Shown here: one piece after another, positions 35,329 to 44,200 of the stretch | Position numbering within the stretch: the first letter of the stretch is position 1 | Layout of the letters: each line of letters starts with the position of its first letter | DNA from: Onstottus_B arcticum | Lineage (GTDB): Bacteria; Acidobacteriota; Blastocatellia; UBA7656 | DNA length: 64,000 bases | Direction: 5' to 3' | NCBI GenBank assembly: GCA_038040485.1 | Contig: JBBPIE010000003.1 | Location: forward strand, 186,001 to 250,000 | Translations under genes and position numbers: made by a program | Notes under the pieces: model-generated | Database searches by the model: none | What the model was told of the DNA's origin: nothing | What the model saw: the letters and a program-made list of their open reading frames with translations, nothing else

Positions 35329-37758
35329 CTAGCGTGAGGCGTAATAGATCACTTGAACGATGTGGACGATCATCAGCGCGAGCATCAGCGAAGTCGAAAC
35401 GACGTGCGGGGGCAGCCAAACCTTGAGAAGCCGATGCAGGTAAATCAGCGCATCCACCCGTCGCAGCGTGGCCGCCGCTTCAATCGCGCGGTCGAGCGCG
35501 TTCCGGTCTTTTTCGTCCGTGAGTCTTGCTGTCTCGGAAGCGAACCTGCCTTTCGCAGCCTCGAGCAAGTCATCAAGACTCTCGCGCCTGATGTATTGCC
35601 TCAGCAGATAGCCGAATGAAACAAACCGCGGGATCACCTTTTTCCTGACGATCGTGCGAAGCGGCTCAGACGGCGAACTGCCGATCTCCGCAAGCCTCTC
35701 TTGAAGCTCCGTCCGGCGCTGCTTCAAATCGTCGAGGAGCAGGGGCGAGCCCTCGATCTTCGTCAACAGACGCGGGACGATGATGTAACAGCCGATCCCA
35801 AATAGACCGGTCGCGATGACCACATCGAAGCTCAACATCAGCGCAGTCGTCAGCAGCCCGCCTGAATCCGCGCCGCCATGCAGCAGTATCATGATTCCCG
35901 CGATCACCCCGAGATAGGAATGCGCCAGAAGCCAGTAGCGCAGCGGGCCCTTGCGGCGCGTGTAGACTTGCCGCCGCGCCGGATAGGTCATCACTCCGGC
36001 AATTCCGACAAGCCCGATTAGCCCGGTGATCCATCGCATGTTCAGAAAGCCGAGAATGCGATCGCCCATTCCGAACTTTTGAAGCCCGGCAATTGCCAGC
36101 GCGGCCAACAGCACAGTCAGCAAGACGCCGGCGATGTGCATTGCCCGCTTCGGCGGATCGGTCCTGTGGATGTTGCGGCCGGTCGCGTGAGCTTGATCCA
36201 ACATCATCAACCCTTCGATAGCGCCGATCTCGGTGAAATACTCGTGCGGGTTGATCCGGGCAAGCGCGCCGGTCGGGCAGTTCTCTTCGCAACTGTATGC
36301 CGGAGTCTTCGCTCCCGGCGGATTCAACGACGTGCGGTCGCTGCACAGGTTGCACTTCACTGCGACCAGATCATCGGTTGAATCGACTGCGGGTGGAAGC
36401 GGCTCAGCCGTCAGCCTGAGAAAATCACGAAGTTGATTCGCGAATCCAAGCTTAGCGTCCGCTGGCTTTGCCTTTCGCGAGATCAGCGCGATCGCGTTGT
36501 ACGGACATTGAGACGCGCAGTCTCCGCAGCCTATGCAGGTCTTTGAATCGATATCGATCTGACCGGCCCCGAAACGCCCGATCGCGCCGGTCGGGCATCC
36601 GGTCAGGCATTCAGGATCCTGGCAATGCATGCACACCGCCGGCGCAAGCACGCTTTGGATCGCGCTCGCCCGCGGAGCTTCAAGCCTTGTTACGTGAATC
36701 CCCCGTCGGGTCAGCCGCGATTGCCCGTGAATCTGATGACAGGCCATCGAGCAGTTGCCGCACCGCACGCAAAGATCCATGTCCATCACAAGCAGATTCG
36801 TCGCATCCACAAGGCCGGCCTCAATCAAGCTCTGTTGTGCGGCTAGCTGCTTCTGTCCGACGTTCGGTTTTGCGCTGACTCTCGAGCGGAGCGCAGGCGG
36901 CGCGAACTGCGCGAGCTCCCGCGCAAGCGTTTCTCGGAGCGCGACGTGTTTGCGGAGACTCGCGATCGGAATCTCCATCAGCTCCGAGCGGCCCATCAGC
37001 GTCACCGAGTAAGGCCACGCTCCGGGCTTCATTATTCCTTCGACGCCAAAGCTGTAGCCCTTGCCAAGAAAGTCCTCGACTCCTCCGGCCTCGCACACTC
37101 GTCGGAGCCAACCACGCTTCATCAGGAAAATGCGGTCCATCGCCGCGCCCTCGCGAAGCAGAACGTGGTTCTTTGAATAGACTCTGAACGTTCCGCTGCG
37201 CTTCAACTCAACGCTCATCTCCTGAGTGAGCGCGAACGTGCTCTTCAAGTCTTCGACGATAGCGTCGCGGCCGTGTTCGCGGTAAGACCGATCGAGGTTT
37301 TCGCCGAAAGCCGGGAGTTTGCGGAGCAGGCGCAGGGCCGGTCGCTGAATCTCGAGCACTTGCACGGCAGCACTGCCAGGCGCCTTGATGGTCGCGCTTC
37401 GCGTGGTGCCCGCCAGAACGCTCATCTCGCCGAACTGCGTGCCTGCTCTCAGCTCGGCTACTTTTATTTGCTGATTGTCGGGCGTTCGAACGAACACGTC
37501 CACGTAGCCCGCGACGACAACGTAGAACGTGTTTCCTCCCCACTCGCCTTCGCTGACGACGGCTTCGCCGGGCCCGTAGCTGAACAGACGAACATACGGC
37601 CCGACCTTCTTGCCGCCGTAGTTGCGCCCGTAGACGGTAACTTCGAGATCGAGTTCGTGATCGAAATGCCCTTCATGAGTGGAGAGAAGGTCTTTGAGTG
37701 AGGGGAGTTCTTTGATCGCGTTCAAAACGTCGCGACGACTCTTGTGTTCTCGCGGCAT
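35329..37758 (-). CDS. Double cNMP-binding / four [4Fe-4S] / membrane cytochrome-b-like redox protein
   Basis: 809 residues. Two cNMP-binding-fold domains lie at about 60-150 (cassette TQFGEMSVLAGTTRSATI) and 180-290. They are followed by DmsB/NrfC-type polyferredoxin motifs: CVRCGNCSMAC near 329, CMHCQDPECLTGCPTGA near 380, CIGCGDCASQCPYNA near 415, and CNLCSD with CEENCPTGA near 470-500, enough for four [4Fe-4S] clusters. From about 545 on there are five hydrophobic helices with His residues (LAHSYLGVIAGIMILLHGG, LMIVHIVQVIYY), resembling a cytochrome b-type or ferric-reductase-like membrane anchor. It is likely an inner-membrane quinone- or heme-linked electron carrier whose activity responds to cyclic nucleotide, though whether the two domains bind ligand is not proven. 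Next to the FHA-cytochrome gene, same strand. Confidence 0.85.
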   Translation of the reverse strand: MPREHKSRRDVLNAIKELPSLKDLLSTHEGHFDHELDLEVTVYGRNYGGKKVGPYVRLFSYGPGEAVVSEGEWGGNTFYVVVAGYVDVFVRTPDNQQIKVAELRAGTQFGEMSVLAGTTRSATIKAPGSAAVQVLEIQRPALRLLRKLPAFGENLDRSYREHGRDAIVEDLKSTFALTQEMSVELKRSGTFRVYSKNHVLLREGAAMDRIFLMKRGWLRRVCEAGGVEDFLGKGYSFGVEGIMKPGAWPYSVTLMGRSELMEIPIASLRKHVALRETLARELAQFAPPALRSRVSAKPNVGQKQLAAQQSLIEAGLVDATNLLVMDMDLCVRCGNCSMACHQIHGQSRLTRRGIHVTRLEAPRASAIQSVLAPAVCMHCQDPECLTGCPTGAIGRFGAGQIDIDSKTCIGCGDCASQCPYNAIALISRKAKPADAKLGFANQLRDFLRLTAEPLPPAVDSTDDLVAVKCNLCSDRTSLNPPGAKTPAYSCEENCPTGALARINPHEYFTEIGAIEGLMMLDQAHATGRNIHRTDPPKRAMHIAGVLLTVLLAALAIAGLQKFGMGDRILGFLNMRWITGLIGLVGIAGVMTYPARRQVYTRRKGPLRYWLLAHSYLGVIAGIMILLHGGADSGGLLTTALMLSFDVVIATGLFGIGCYIIVPRLLTKIEGSPLLLDDLKQRRTELQERLAEIGSSPSEPLRTIVRKKVIPRFVSFGYLLRQYIRRESLDDLLEAAKGRFASETARLTDEKDRNALDRAIEAAATLRRVDALIYLHRLLKVWLPPHVVSTSLMLALMIVHIVQVIYYASR

Positions 37759-37927
37759 CCAGTGTCACCCGTGTTCGGCAAGGGGCTCAGCCTGATAGTT
37801 ACTCTTGTTCATCTCCCTACCGGCCGGCGAAAGTATACCACGGTGGTCTTTTCATCGATCAAAGGGCATTTGATGAGTAGTGAGAATGGCAGCGGTGGTC
37901 GACGATAAACAAAGGAAGAGTAGTTGG

Positions 37928-38344
37928 TCACTTCCTAGGCTCTATTTCCATATGCTTTTTGTGCTCCTCGAACTTGATAGTGAAGTGCTCGAAGAATCCG
38001 CGCCTTCCCAAAATGACTAAGTCTGGATGTTTCTCCGAATCCGTGAATCCGACAAGCGTGTCTGCGGCTCCCACCCCCTTAACTGCGAGATTGACCTGAT
38101 GTAGATAAGCGGCAAACTCCGGCCCTTCCATTACTCCAACCAGCGGAATTCTTTTACCCTTTGTTAGATCATCTATGTGGAACAGGCGGGCAAATGAAGC
38201 ACTTAGCAGGGTGATATCCGCACCCGAATCTACTAATCCCCATAAAGGCAGTGACACCTTATTGCGCGTGATGTGGACCGAGACAATAGGTAGTTGAACT
38301 AAGTTACCATCTCGGTCCTTATACTTGCGATAGGGAATAATCAT
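37928..38344 (-). CDS. Retropepsin-like aspartic protease family protein
   Basis: 138 residues. The motif LVDSGADITLLS is the D-S/T-G catalytic loop of retroviral-type aspartic proteases, followed by the hydrophobic VILGRRGFFEHF segment (the Leu-Gly-Arg that normally supports the active site). One such domain needs to dimerise for activity. There is no signal peptide. Its start overlaps the upstream 67-residue gene (TGATG), so the two are a translational pair. Substrate unknown; single-domain bacterial retropepsin-like proteins are common but little studied. Confidence 0.8.
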   Translation of the reverse strand: MIIPYRKYKDRDGNLVQLPIVSVHITRNKVSLPLWGLVDSGADITLLSASFARLFHIDDLTKGKRIPLVGVMEGPEFAAYLHQVNLAVKGVGAADTLVGFTDSEKHPDLVILGRRGFFEHFTIKFEEHKKHMEIEPRK

Positions 38345-38547
38345 CAGAGCGCATAGACGTAGTACTTACCAAACGGCTGGACCTTGAACAGCGCCACTTC
38401 GCTGTATCCATTCGCGTCCGCTTCAGCTTTTGCCTGAATAGGCGTATCTCCACTCCCTACGACTCGCTCTTCATCTTCAAGGATTGCTACCCACTTATCC
38501 TCGTAGTTCATGAGATCGTTTTCGAGACTGTTCTTCTCTTCAGTCAT
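38344..38547 (-). CDS. DUF5678-like small protein
   Basis: 67 residues. The body, YEDKWVAILEDEERVVGSGD followed by AKAEADANGYSEVALFKV, matches the DUF5678 type of small protein. These are often encoded next to aspartic-protease-like genes, as here, where the stop overlaps the next start. Function unknown; the pair could be a protease and its partner or substrate, but nothing in the sequence proves that. Confidence 0.7.
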   Translation of the reverse strand: MTEEKNSLENDLMNYEDKWVAILEDEERVVGSGDTPIQAKAEADANGYSEVALFKVQPFGKYYVYAL

Positions 38548-38648
38548 ATCCTGAGCCTCGCAGGCATTCTATTCGGAAGGACCGCACCTTCGCAAACGAA
38601 GGGACCTAATACCGAACCGGTCGATGAAGCGTCGATACAGGCTGTGGA

Positions 38649-39548
38649 TCAAAACGGATTCGAGGAGACGTGGCACTTGGTGCAAACCGGCTCGCGCTCG
38701 CGCACGTGACAGCGCCAACAGTCCGAGTGATGCCGCTGCCCGCGAGCCGTGCTGATTAGCAAGACATCGGATCGGGGTTGCCCGGCTGGAACTTCAGTAG
38801 TTTGATGGCACTTGTCGCAAGCCGCCTTCTTCACATGAGCCGCGTGCCTGAAGTTATAGCGCGAAAACGCCGTGCCCAGGCTCGCGCTGTACGGAACCGA
38901 CTCGGCCTTCTTCGCGTGACACGCGAGGCAGTCGCCAAGTTTTTGATCTGGTTGATGAACGTGGCAACTGTAGCACTCGGCATGTTTGGGAAAGCTTGCT
39001 TCGACAACGCGCGCGTCGAAGCGATGGCAAGCAGCGCAGTTGGGCGCGCCCTCCGGCATCTGAGCCGCGTCCATCTGCCCTTTCATCTTTTCAGGGTTCG
39101 CGTGATCGCGATGTGAGAAACGCTTGAGCCCAAACTCGGAAAGCCGCGCGGGAAACTCGATCCTGGAGTTCTGAGTGTCGAGCGGCATCTTATGACAGAC
39201 GACGCACATCTGGCTGGTCTTCTCGCTGAAGTCCCTCGCGTGACACTCGAAGCAAGCCGCGTGGCCGGGGAAAACCGGTTTCGCGTCGTTGTTTGCCCTC
39301 TTGTGACAGGCGCTGCAATCTTCTGTCCTGGTGCGATGCTCTTTACGGTTGTGATTGAACGGTGAGACGGCGGCGATGACTTTCGAGTCGACGACTTCAA
39401 AAGGTGACTGGCTTGTAGGCGCGGGAGCCGGAGTCGTCTCAGCGGGTTTGTTGAGGTTCTGCTTAGTGCTCTTGCACGACGCGACCGCCGCGACAAGCAT
39501 AATCGCCAGTACCACCAGCTTCAGGTGTTTTGTCACTCGGTTTGGCAT
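38649..39548 (-). CDS. Nine-heme c-type cytochrome lipoprotein
   Basis: 299 residues. The N-terminus has a hydrophobic signal ending VAAVASC, a plausible lipobox, so the mature protein is probably membrane-anchored in the periplasm. Nine CxxCH motifs are visible: CSACH, CFECH, CVVCH, CAACH, CYSCH, CLACH, CDKCH, CWRCH and CTKCH. Extra His residues (FSHRDHANP, FRHAAHVKK) are candidate distal ligands. It lies nine bases after the 8-heme cytochrome gene and should be co-expressed with it. No catalytic signature is apparent, so an electron-transfer role is most likely. Confidence 0.88.
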   Translation of the reverse strand: MPNRVTKHLKLVVLAIMLVAAVASCKSTKQNLNKPAETTPAPAPTSQSPFEVVDSKVIAAVSPFNHNRKEHRTRTEDCSACHKRANNDAKPVFPGHAACFECHARDFSEKTSQMCVVCHKMPLDTQNSRIEFPARLSEFGLKRFSHRDHANPEKMKGQMDAAQMPEGAPNCAACHRFDARVVEASFPKHAECYSCHVHQPDQKLGDCLACHAKKAESVPYSASLGTAFSRYNFRHAAHVKKAACDKCHQTTEVPAGQPRSDVLLISTARGQRHHSDCWRCHVREREPVCTKCHVSSNPF

Positions 39549-39557
39549 CTGCAGCTC

Positions 39558-40544
39558 TTACTTCTTCATCAGTCTCGCGGATACTTCATCGCTGAGCTTG
39601 CCCGGCAGTCCCGGCCGATTGTCGATGTGGCATTTCTGACAGTAGCCAATGTCGGGCATCGCGATCTCGCTCAGTTTCTGTGCTTCGTCGGCCGGCTTGT
39701 GGCACTCGATGCACAGACGATCGAGCGCGGCCGAGATTGGGAAGTCGGTCCTTTTCTTTGGACGGATGTCCAGGGTGTGATCGTCGTGCTTGAACTCCTT
39801 GATGACGCCGAACCGCAAACGCGCGATCATCGCCGGCCCCCGCAGCGAGTGGCACACCCGGCAGTCGTTCGCGTAAGGGAACTCCGCCGCCGGCGCATTG
39901 CGGGACTCGGGCTGGTTGCCGTGACAGACAAAACAAGCCGCGTGTCCTTTCTCCGTCAGCATCTCCTTCGCTTCCGGCTGTGCGCGCTGAACCTGAGCGT
40001 GACAATCGGTGCAGCGGGGACTCGTGCCTGCGCTGAACTGCGCGCCATAAGGACGGGGCGTGCTCACCGGCCTTATCTGAAGACTGGCGGGCAAGCTCTT
40101 GCGATGAGCTTTGTGAGAAAAGACGTCGTCGAACTCGCCGGTATTGCCTGACGAGAGCACGCCGAGTCTCAATGCTTTGTCTGAGCGCGAGATGCTGCGC
40201 TGCTCGTGGCACACTCCGCAGAAACGGTTCTTGCCCGAAGTGGCCTTGAAGACTTCCTCCGCGAAGTTGTGGCACCGGATGCAGGATGTGTGAGGAAAGT
40301 CCTTTGCCATCGGCTCGTCGGTGTTGATTGGCTTTTGAGGCGCGCCCTGATGACACGCGGCACACTCGACCTTCTGGTGTTCCTTCTGATCGTGAGGAAA
40401 GCCTGCTCGAACTGTCCTTTCTCGCGTTTGTTCGAAGAACAAGTTTGCCTCGCCGACGCCGGGCGCGGTCAGCACGAGCCACGCGCCAAGTGACAGGAAA
40501 GCGCCGATTGCAATCAGTCTCGTTTTTCGTTCGGTCGTGACCAA
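39558..40544 (-). CDS. Eight-heme c-type cytochrome
   Basis: 328 residues from the TTG at 40544, chosen because AAGGA lies five bases upstream and a membrane signal (LIAIGAFLSLGAWLVLTA) then begins the protein. The frame is also open to a GTG at 40601 with no ribosome binding site. Eight CxxCH motifs: CAACH, CIRCH, CGVCH, CTDCH, CFVCH, CRVCH, CIECH and CQKCH. FPHDQKEHQKVECAACH resembles class III (c3-like) heme sites. It is a periplasmic electron carrier by all appearances; partners are probably the flanking cytochromes, encoded on the same strand nine bases downstream and about 90 bases upstream. Confidence 0.87.
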   Translation of the reverse strand: MVTTERKTRLIAIGAFLSLGAWLVLTAPGVGEANLFFEQTRERTVRAGFPHDQKEHQKVECAACHQGAPQKPINTDEPMAKDFPHTSCIRCHNFAEEVFKATSGKNRFCGVCHEQRSISRSDKALRLGVLSSGNTGEFDDVFSHKAHRKSLPASLQIRPVSTPRPYGAQFSAGTSPRCTDCHAQVQRAQPEAKEMLTEKGHAACFVCHGNQPESRNAPAAEFPYANDCRVCHSLRGPAMIARLRFGVIKEFKHDDHTLDIRPKKRTDFPISAALDRLCIECHKPADEAQKLSEIAMPDIGYCQKCHIDNRPGLPGKLSDEVSARLMKK

Positions 40545-40632
40545 TGAATTCCTTAGATGAAGACTTTCACTTTTAGAGTTCAACTTTCGCTTGCCGACCA
40601 CGACAACCTGAAGGTTGAACTCTGATCTCTCA

Positions 40633-41127
40633 TCAATATCTTGACGCGTGACACTCGCTGCACGCGATCGGCGCTTTGCACTTGCTCAAGCCCTTCTCAT
40701 TCGAGGCGCGGTGACAACCGATGCACAAGTCGTGAAACGCGCGCTCCGACGACACCTCGTCCATTTCCCTGTTTCGCGGGTTTTGCGGATCACCCTCACC
40801 TCGGTGACAGGCAGTGCACTTCCACAAGAGCGGCGTGCCGTTGGCTTCGCTTCTGGCGTGATGACAGCTAACGCATTCCGCGCCTTTCTCGGCTTGATGG
40901 GCAAACGCAGTGTCGGGGTTCGGGTACGCTTCGTGGGTCTTGTGGCGAAAGCAAACAACGCCGCGCCAGCCTTGCAAGTCGAGCTTCTTCGATTGATTGG
41001 CAACATCATCGCACTTGCCGGGCTGGCTTTCGCAGTCGCGCTGCGAGCCACCCTGCCCCGCAAGCAAAGCTCCGGGCGTGACGACCGCGACTGCAAACAG
41101 GATAACCAGCGCCAGCTTAAGTCTCAT
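40633..41127 (-). CDS. Tetraheme cytochrome c3-like protein
   Basis: 164 residues. A clear Sec signal peptide covers residues 1 to about 24 (LALVILFAVAVVTPGALLAG). There are four CxxCH sites: CVSCH, CTACH, CIGCH and CSECH, with GVVCFRHKTHE near the start supplying axial His. The segment KCTACHRGEGDPQN and the order of heme sites closely match residues about 75-170 of the beta-barrel cytochrome encoded at 45367-47682, so the two are paralogous: one free, one fused to an outer-membrane barrel. Probably a soluble periplasmic shuttle. Confidence 0.88.
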   Translation of the reverse strand: MRLKLALVILFAVAVVTPGALLAGQGGSQRDCESQPGKCDDVANQSKKLDLQGWRGVVCFRHKTHEAYPNPDTAFAHQAEKGAECVSCHHARSEANGTPLLWKCTACHRGEGDPQNPRNREMDEVSSERAFHDLCIGCHRASNEKGLSKCKAPIACSECHASRY

Positions 41128-41144
41128 ACTCGTTTCCCAGAATT

Positions 41145-41227
41145 AGCCACAGATGAACACAGATGAGGGGCAGTCTGGCGGCCCAGGTCTCCTTCGAATC
41201 GGTGTTCATCTGTGTTCATCTGTGGTT
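41145..41227. repeat. Inverted repeat with ACAGATGAACACAGATGA arms
   Basis: AGCCACAGATGAACACAGAT at 41145 pairs with the mirrored TCATCTGTGTTCATCTGTGG at about 41206-41225. It sits directly at the 3' end of the LVIVD cytochrome gene and overlaps its stop region. It could act as a transcript-end hairpin but has no T tract. Confidence 0.75.
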
Positions 41228-44200
41228 ACTTCCTCGGGTCGCCATAAAACTCTCGAATGTCGCGATTGCGTTTGATGTCGCGCTCCTTGATGTCAGGCAC
41301 CATAAACAGTTTGCCGTCGATCGATTGCATCCGAAGCATCTCGATAAAATTAAGAGGCCGGGCACCGCGTCTTCCAAACACTGAAAGCTGATTGCCGCTC
41401 TCATCAACCGCCCGATCGCGGTCCAGCCCTTCCGAGATGGCAAGCGCCGGACCGAGCGTGTGCTTTGTCGCTATCAATTCAGGCGATGGCCGCGGGCTGA
41501 ATCCATAGTTGCCGGGCGTCGATTCGGGCGACGTGAGCTGGACGACTCGAATCCCATGCTCGCCATCCGCGATGTAGGCGAACAGGCTCACGTTTGTCAT
41601 CCCCACCTTCACATCGCGCACATCGGTCATCTTGCCGCCCGCGTCGTACACCTGATCGACGCGAGGATGTTCCGGCTGCTCGATGTCGAGGATGACCAGG
41701 CCTTGCTTGCCCGCCGCCACATATGCGTAGGTCCGAACCAGATAGATGTTGTTGGCTTGAGCGATCGGAACTGTCGCTGATTCGAGCCCGCGGGCGTGCC
41801 GGGGATCAGTCACGTCGACAACCTTGACGCCTTCAGCATCGCACACGAACGCATATCGAAACTGAACTTGAACGGCCCGCGCGCCTTTGAGTGTCGGCGC
41901 GCCGACTTCGGAAACGACCTGAGGTTTGAGCGGGTCGTTGATGTCAACGATCACCAGTCCGCGGTCGCACGTGATGTACGCGTGAGTGCCCGCAATCGTT
42001 ATGCTGTTGGCTCCGTTGAGCAAACCGTTCGGGTTCCAGGTCAACGCGCGCTTCAAGAAGTTGTTCTGCGGATTGCCGTCCAGCAGAGTCGCTGCCCCCA
42101 CGAGGATCAAGCCTTCGTACTTGTCCGCTACATACAGATAAGCGTAGAGCGGATGAATGGGTTGCTTGTCGTCGCGATTGATCGCCTCTTCGTTTTCCGG
42201 CCGATGATTGCGAGTCGGATCGACCGCCATCGTCGCCGGCGAAGCTACCGCCGTCGCGTATTTCGTCTTCACATAGAAGCGCTGCCCAAGCGGTGAGAAC
42301 GGCGCGGTAGTCACCCTTTCGGAAAAACCCTTCTGATCTATGTTGGCCACGTCGTAGACCCGCAGCCCACCCTTGCCGGTCGCCGCGTAGAGGTATTCGC
42401 CTCTCAACTGAAGGTTCAGGACTTCGGTCTTCTCTCCGCTAAATGGATTCAGTCCGCGGATGATGTCATTGCCCGGATGCTCATAGGCTTCCACCAGTTC
42501 CTCGTGCAGCTCTCTATGACGCTTGTATTCCTCCGGGTAAGCGAGTTTGTGCAGCGAACTGCCGATGACCGCTTGTGGCTCGTCTCGCTCGGTTACAACC
42601 GCGGCTTCGAAGCCTTCCATTCCGAGCGCGGCGTATACGAATCGTCCCAGGAAGTTGTAGAAGTTTGTGCCTTGCATCAGCACCATCGCCATCTGCGCGT
42701 TGTTGTCTCCGGTCTTTGATATGTGGCAGTCTGCGCATTGCTTCGTCTCTTTGGTTCGAACCGAGTGCGGGAAGTGCGAGCTGAAAGCGGTACCGCTGTA
42801 GCCTTCCTGCGAGACCGTCTGTTGCTGCGAGTAAATCCATTCGCGACTCTGATTCTGCGAACTCACCAGCACCGCGCAAGCCGACCGCACCGGCGCGTAC
42901 CGCCTTCCGGTCACGCTTCCGTCGCGTCCCAACATGTACACATCGTCTCGAAGCGTTTGGAAGTTGTAAGAGGTCCAGTTGCGGAGGTCCTTCTCGCCTT
43001 CGTTGTGAAGCATCGGCCGCTCCTGGTTTGCCTTCATCTTCAAATGACAGCCAAAGCAGCTCGGTGTCCACGAAGTGTGGCACGAGTAGCAAGTCATGTT
43101 GCTATTGGCATGCGCGATCTTTGTTTCGTCGTCAGGAGCGATGCCGCCAAGGCCCCACGTCTTGTTGTCTTTGCGGATGGTCTTCGCCAGGGCCGCCTTC
43201 TCGTTATAGTCCGTGCTTCCTTCGGTCACCGTGTCCATCACCTGTTTGACTCGCCAGACCACCGGCTTGCCGTCGCTGTCTTTCGAGACCGCCGCGCGCT
43301 GGAACAATCCGCCGGCCGGGTCCTTGAAGAAGCGGTCCTTGCCTGACTCCAGCCTTCGATAGTCGAGCATTCGATTCCCGCCAGCCGCCGCCGATGTCAG
43401 TGCGCCTCGTGAAGTCGGGTCGGCTCGCTTCGAGATCGTGCCGTGACAATCCACACAGTCGATCTCGATCGCGTTACGCACTTCTCCGTAGAGTTTTCCG
43501 TCGCCGTGATTGTCCTGCTTGAAGTGACAATCGACGCAGTGCATTCCTTTCTCGAGATGAATGTCCTTCAGATGAACAGGCAAGCCTTTGTTCGCGGGAT
43601 CATCAGCCGTTCCTTCGACTGCGCGCTTCAACTTGTCGGCAGTGACATCAGTGACCACGTTGCCATCCGTGTCGAGAAGGTTTCCCTTTCGATCTTTTTT
43701 GAAGACATCGCGATAGACCCATCCGTGTCCGTTGAAGTCCGCGAACTGGGTGTGCTTGAGCTTCGGATTGACTTCGTCGCGGAGCGATTTCAGAAACTCG
43801 ACGCTCTTCCACTTGCCGCGCAGCGAGGACTCTTCGGGGTTGCGGCTGAGGATCGCCTGTTCTTCGGCGGGAGTGGGCTTCTTGAAATCCGCGTCGCCCG
43901 GCTTCGGGTACATGTGCTCGCCGTCGGTCTCCAGATCCCACCACGTCGTGCCGTAGTAGCTCATCAACACCAGCGTGCCGGGGTGCATATGACAGACGAC
44001 GCACTGGCTCGACGGAATCGCGCGAGTAAACTGATGTTTGATGGGATGACCGGGTTCTTTGCTGTCGCGAGCTTCTCGGAGAGCGACATCGTCGGTTTGA
44101 GTCGCTCCGGTGTGGCCGGCTGCGGCGTACTGTCCCGAGTGAAACGGATCGCGGTCGTTCGCGTAGACCACGTGGCACGCCGTGCATCCGCTCGACCGAT

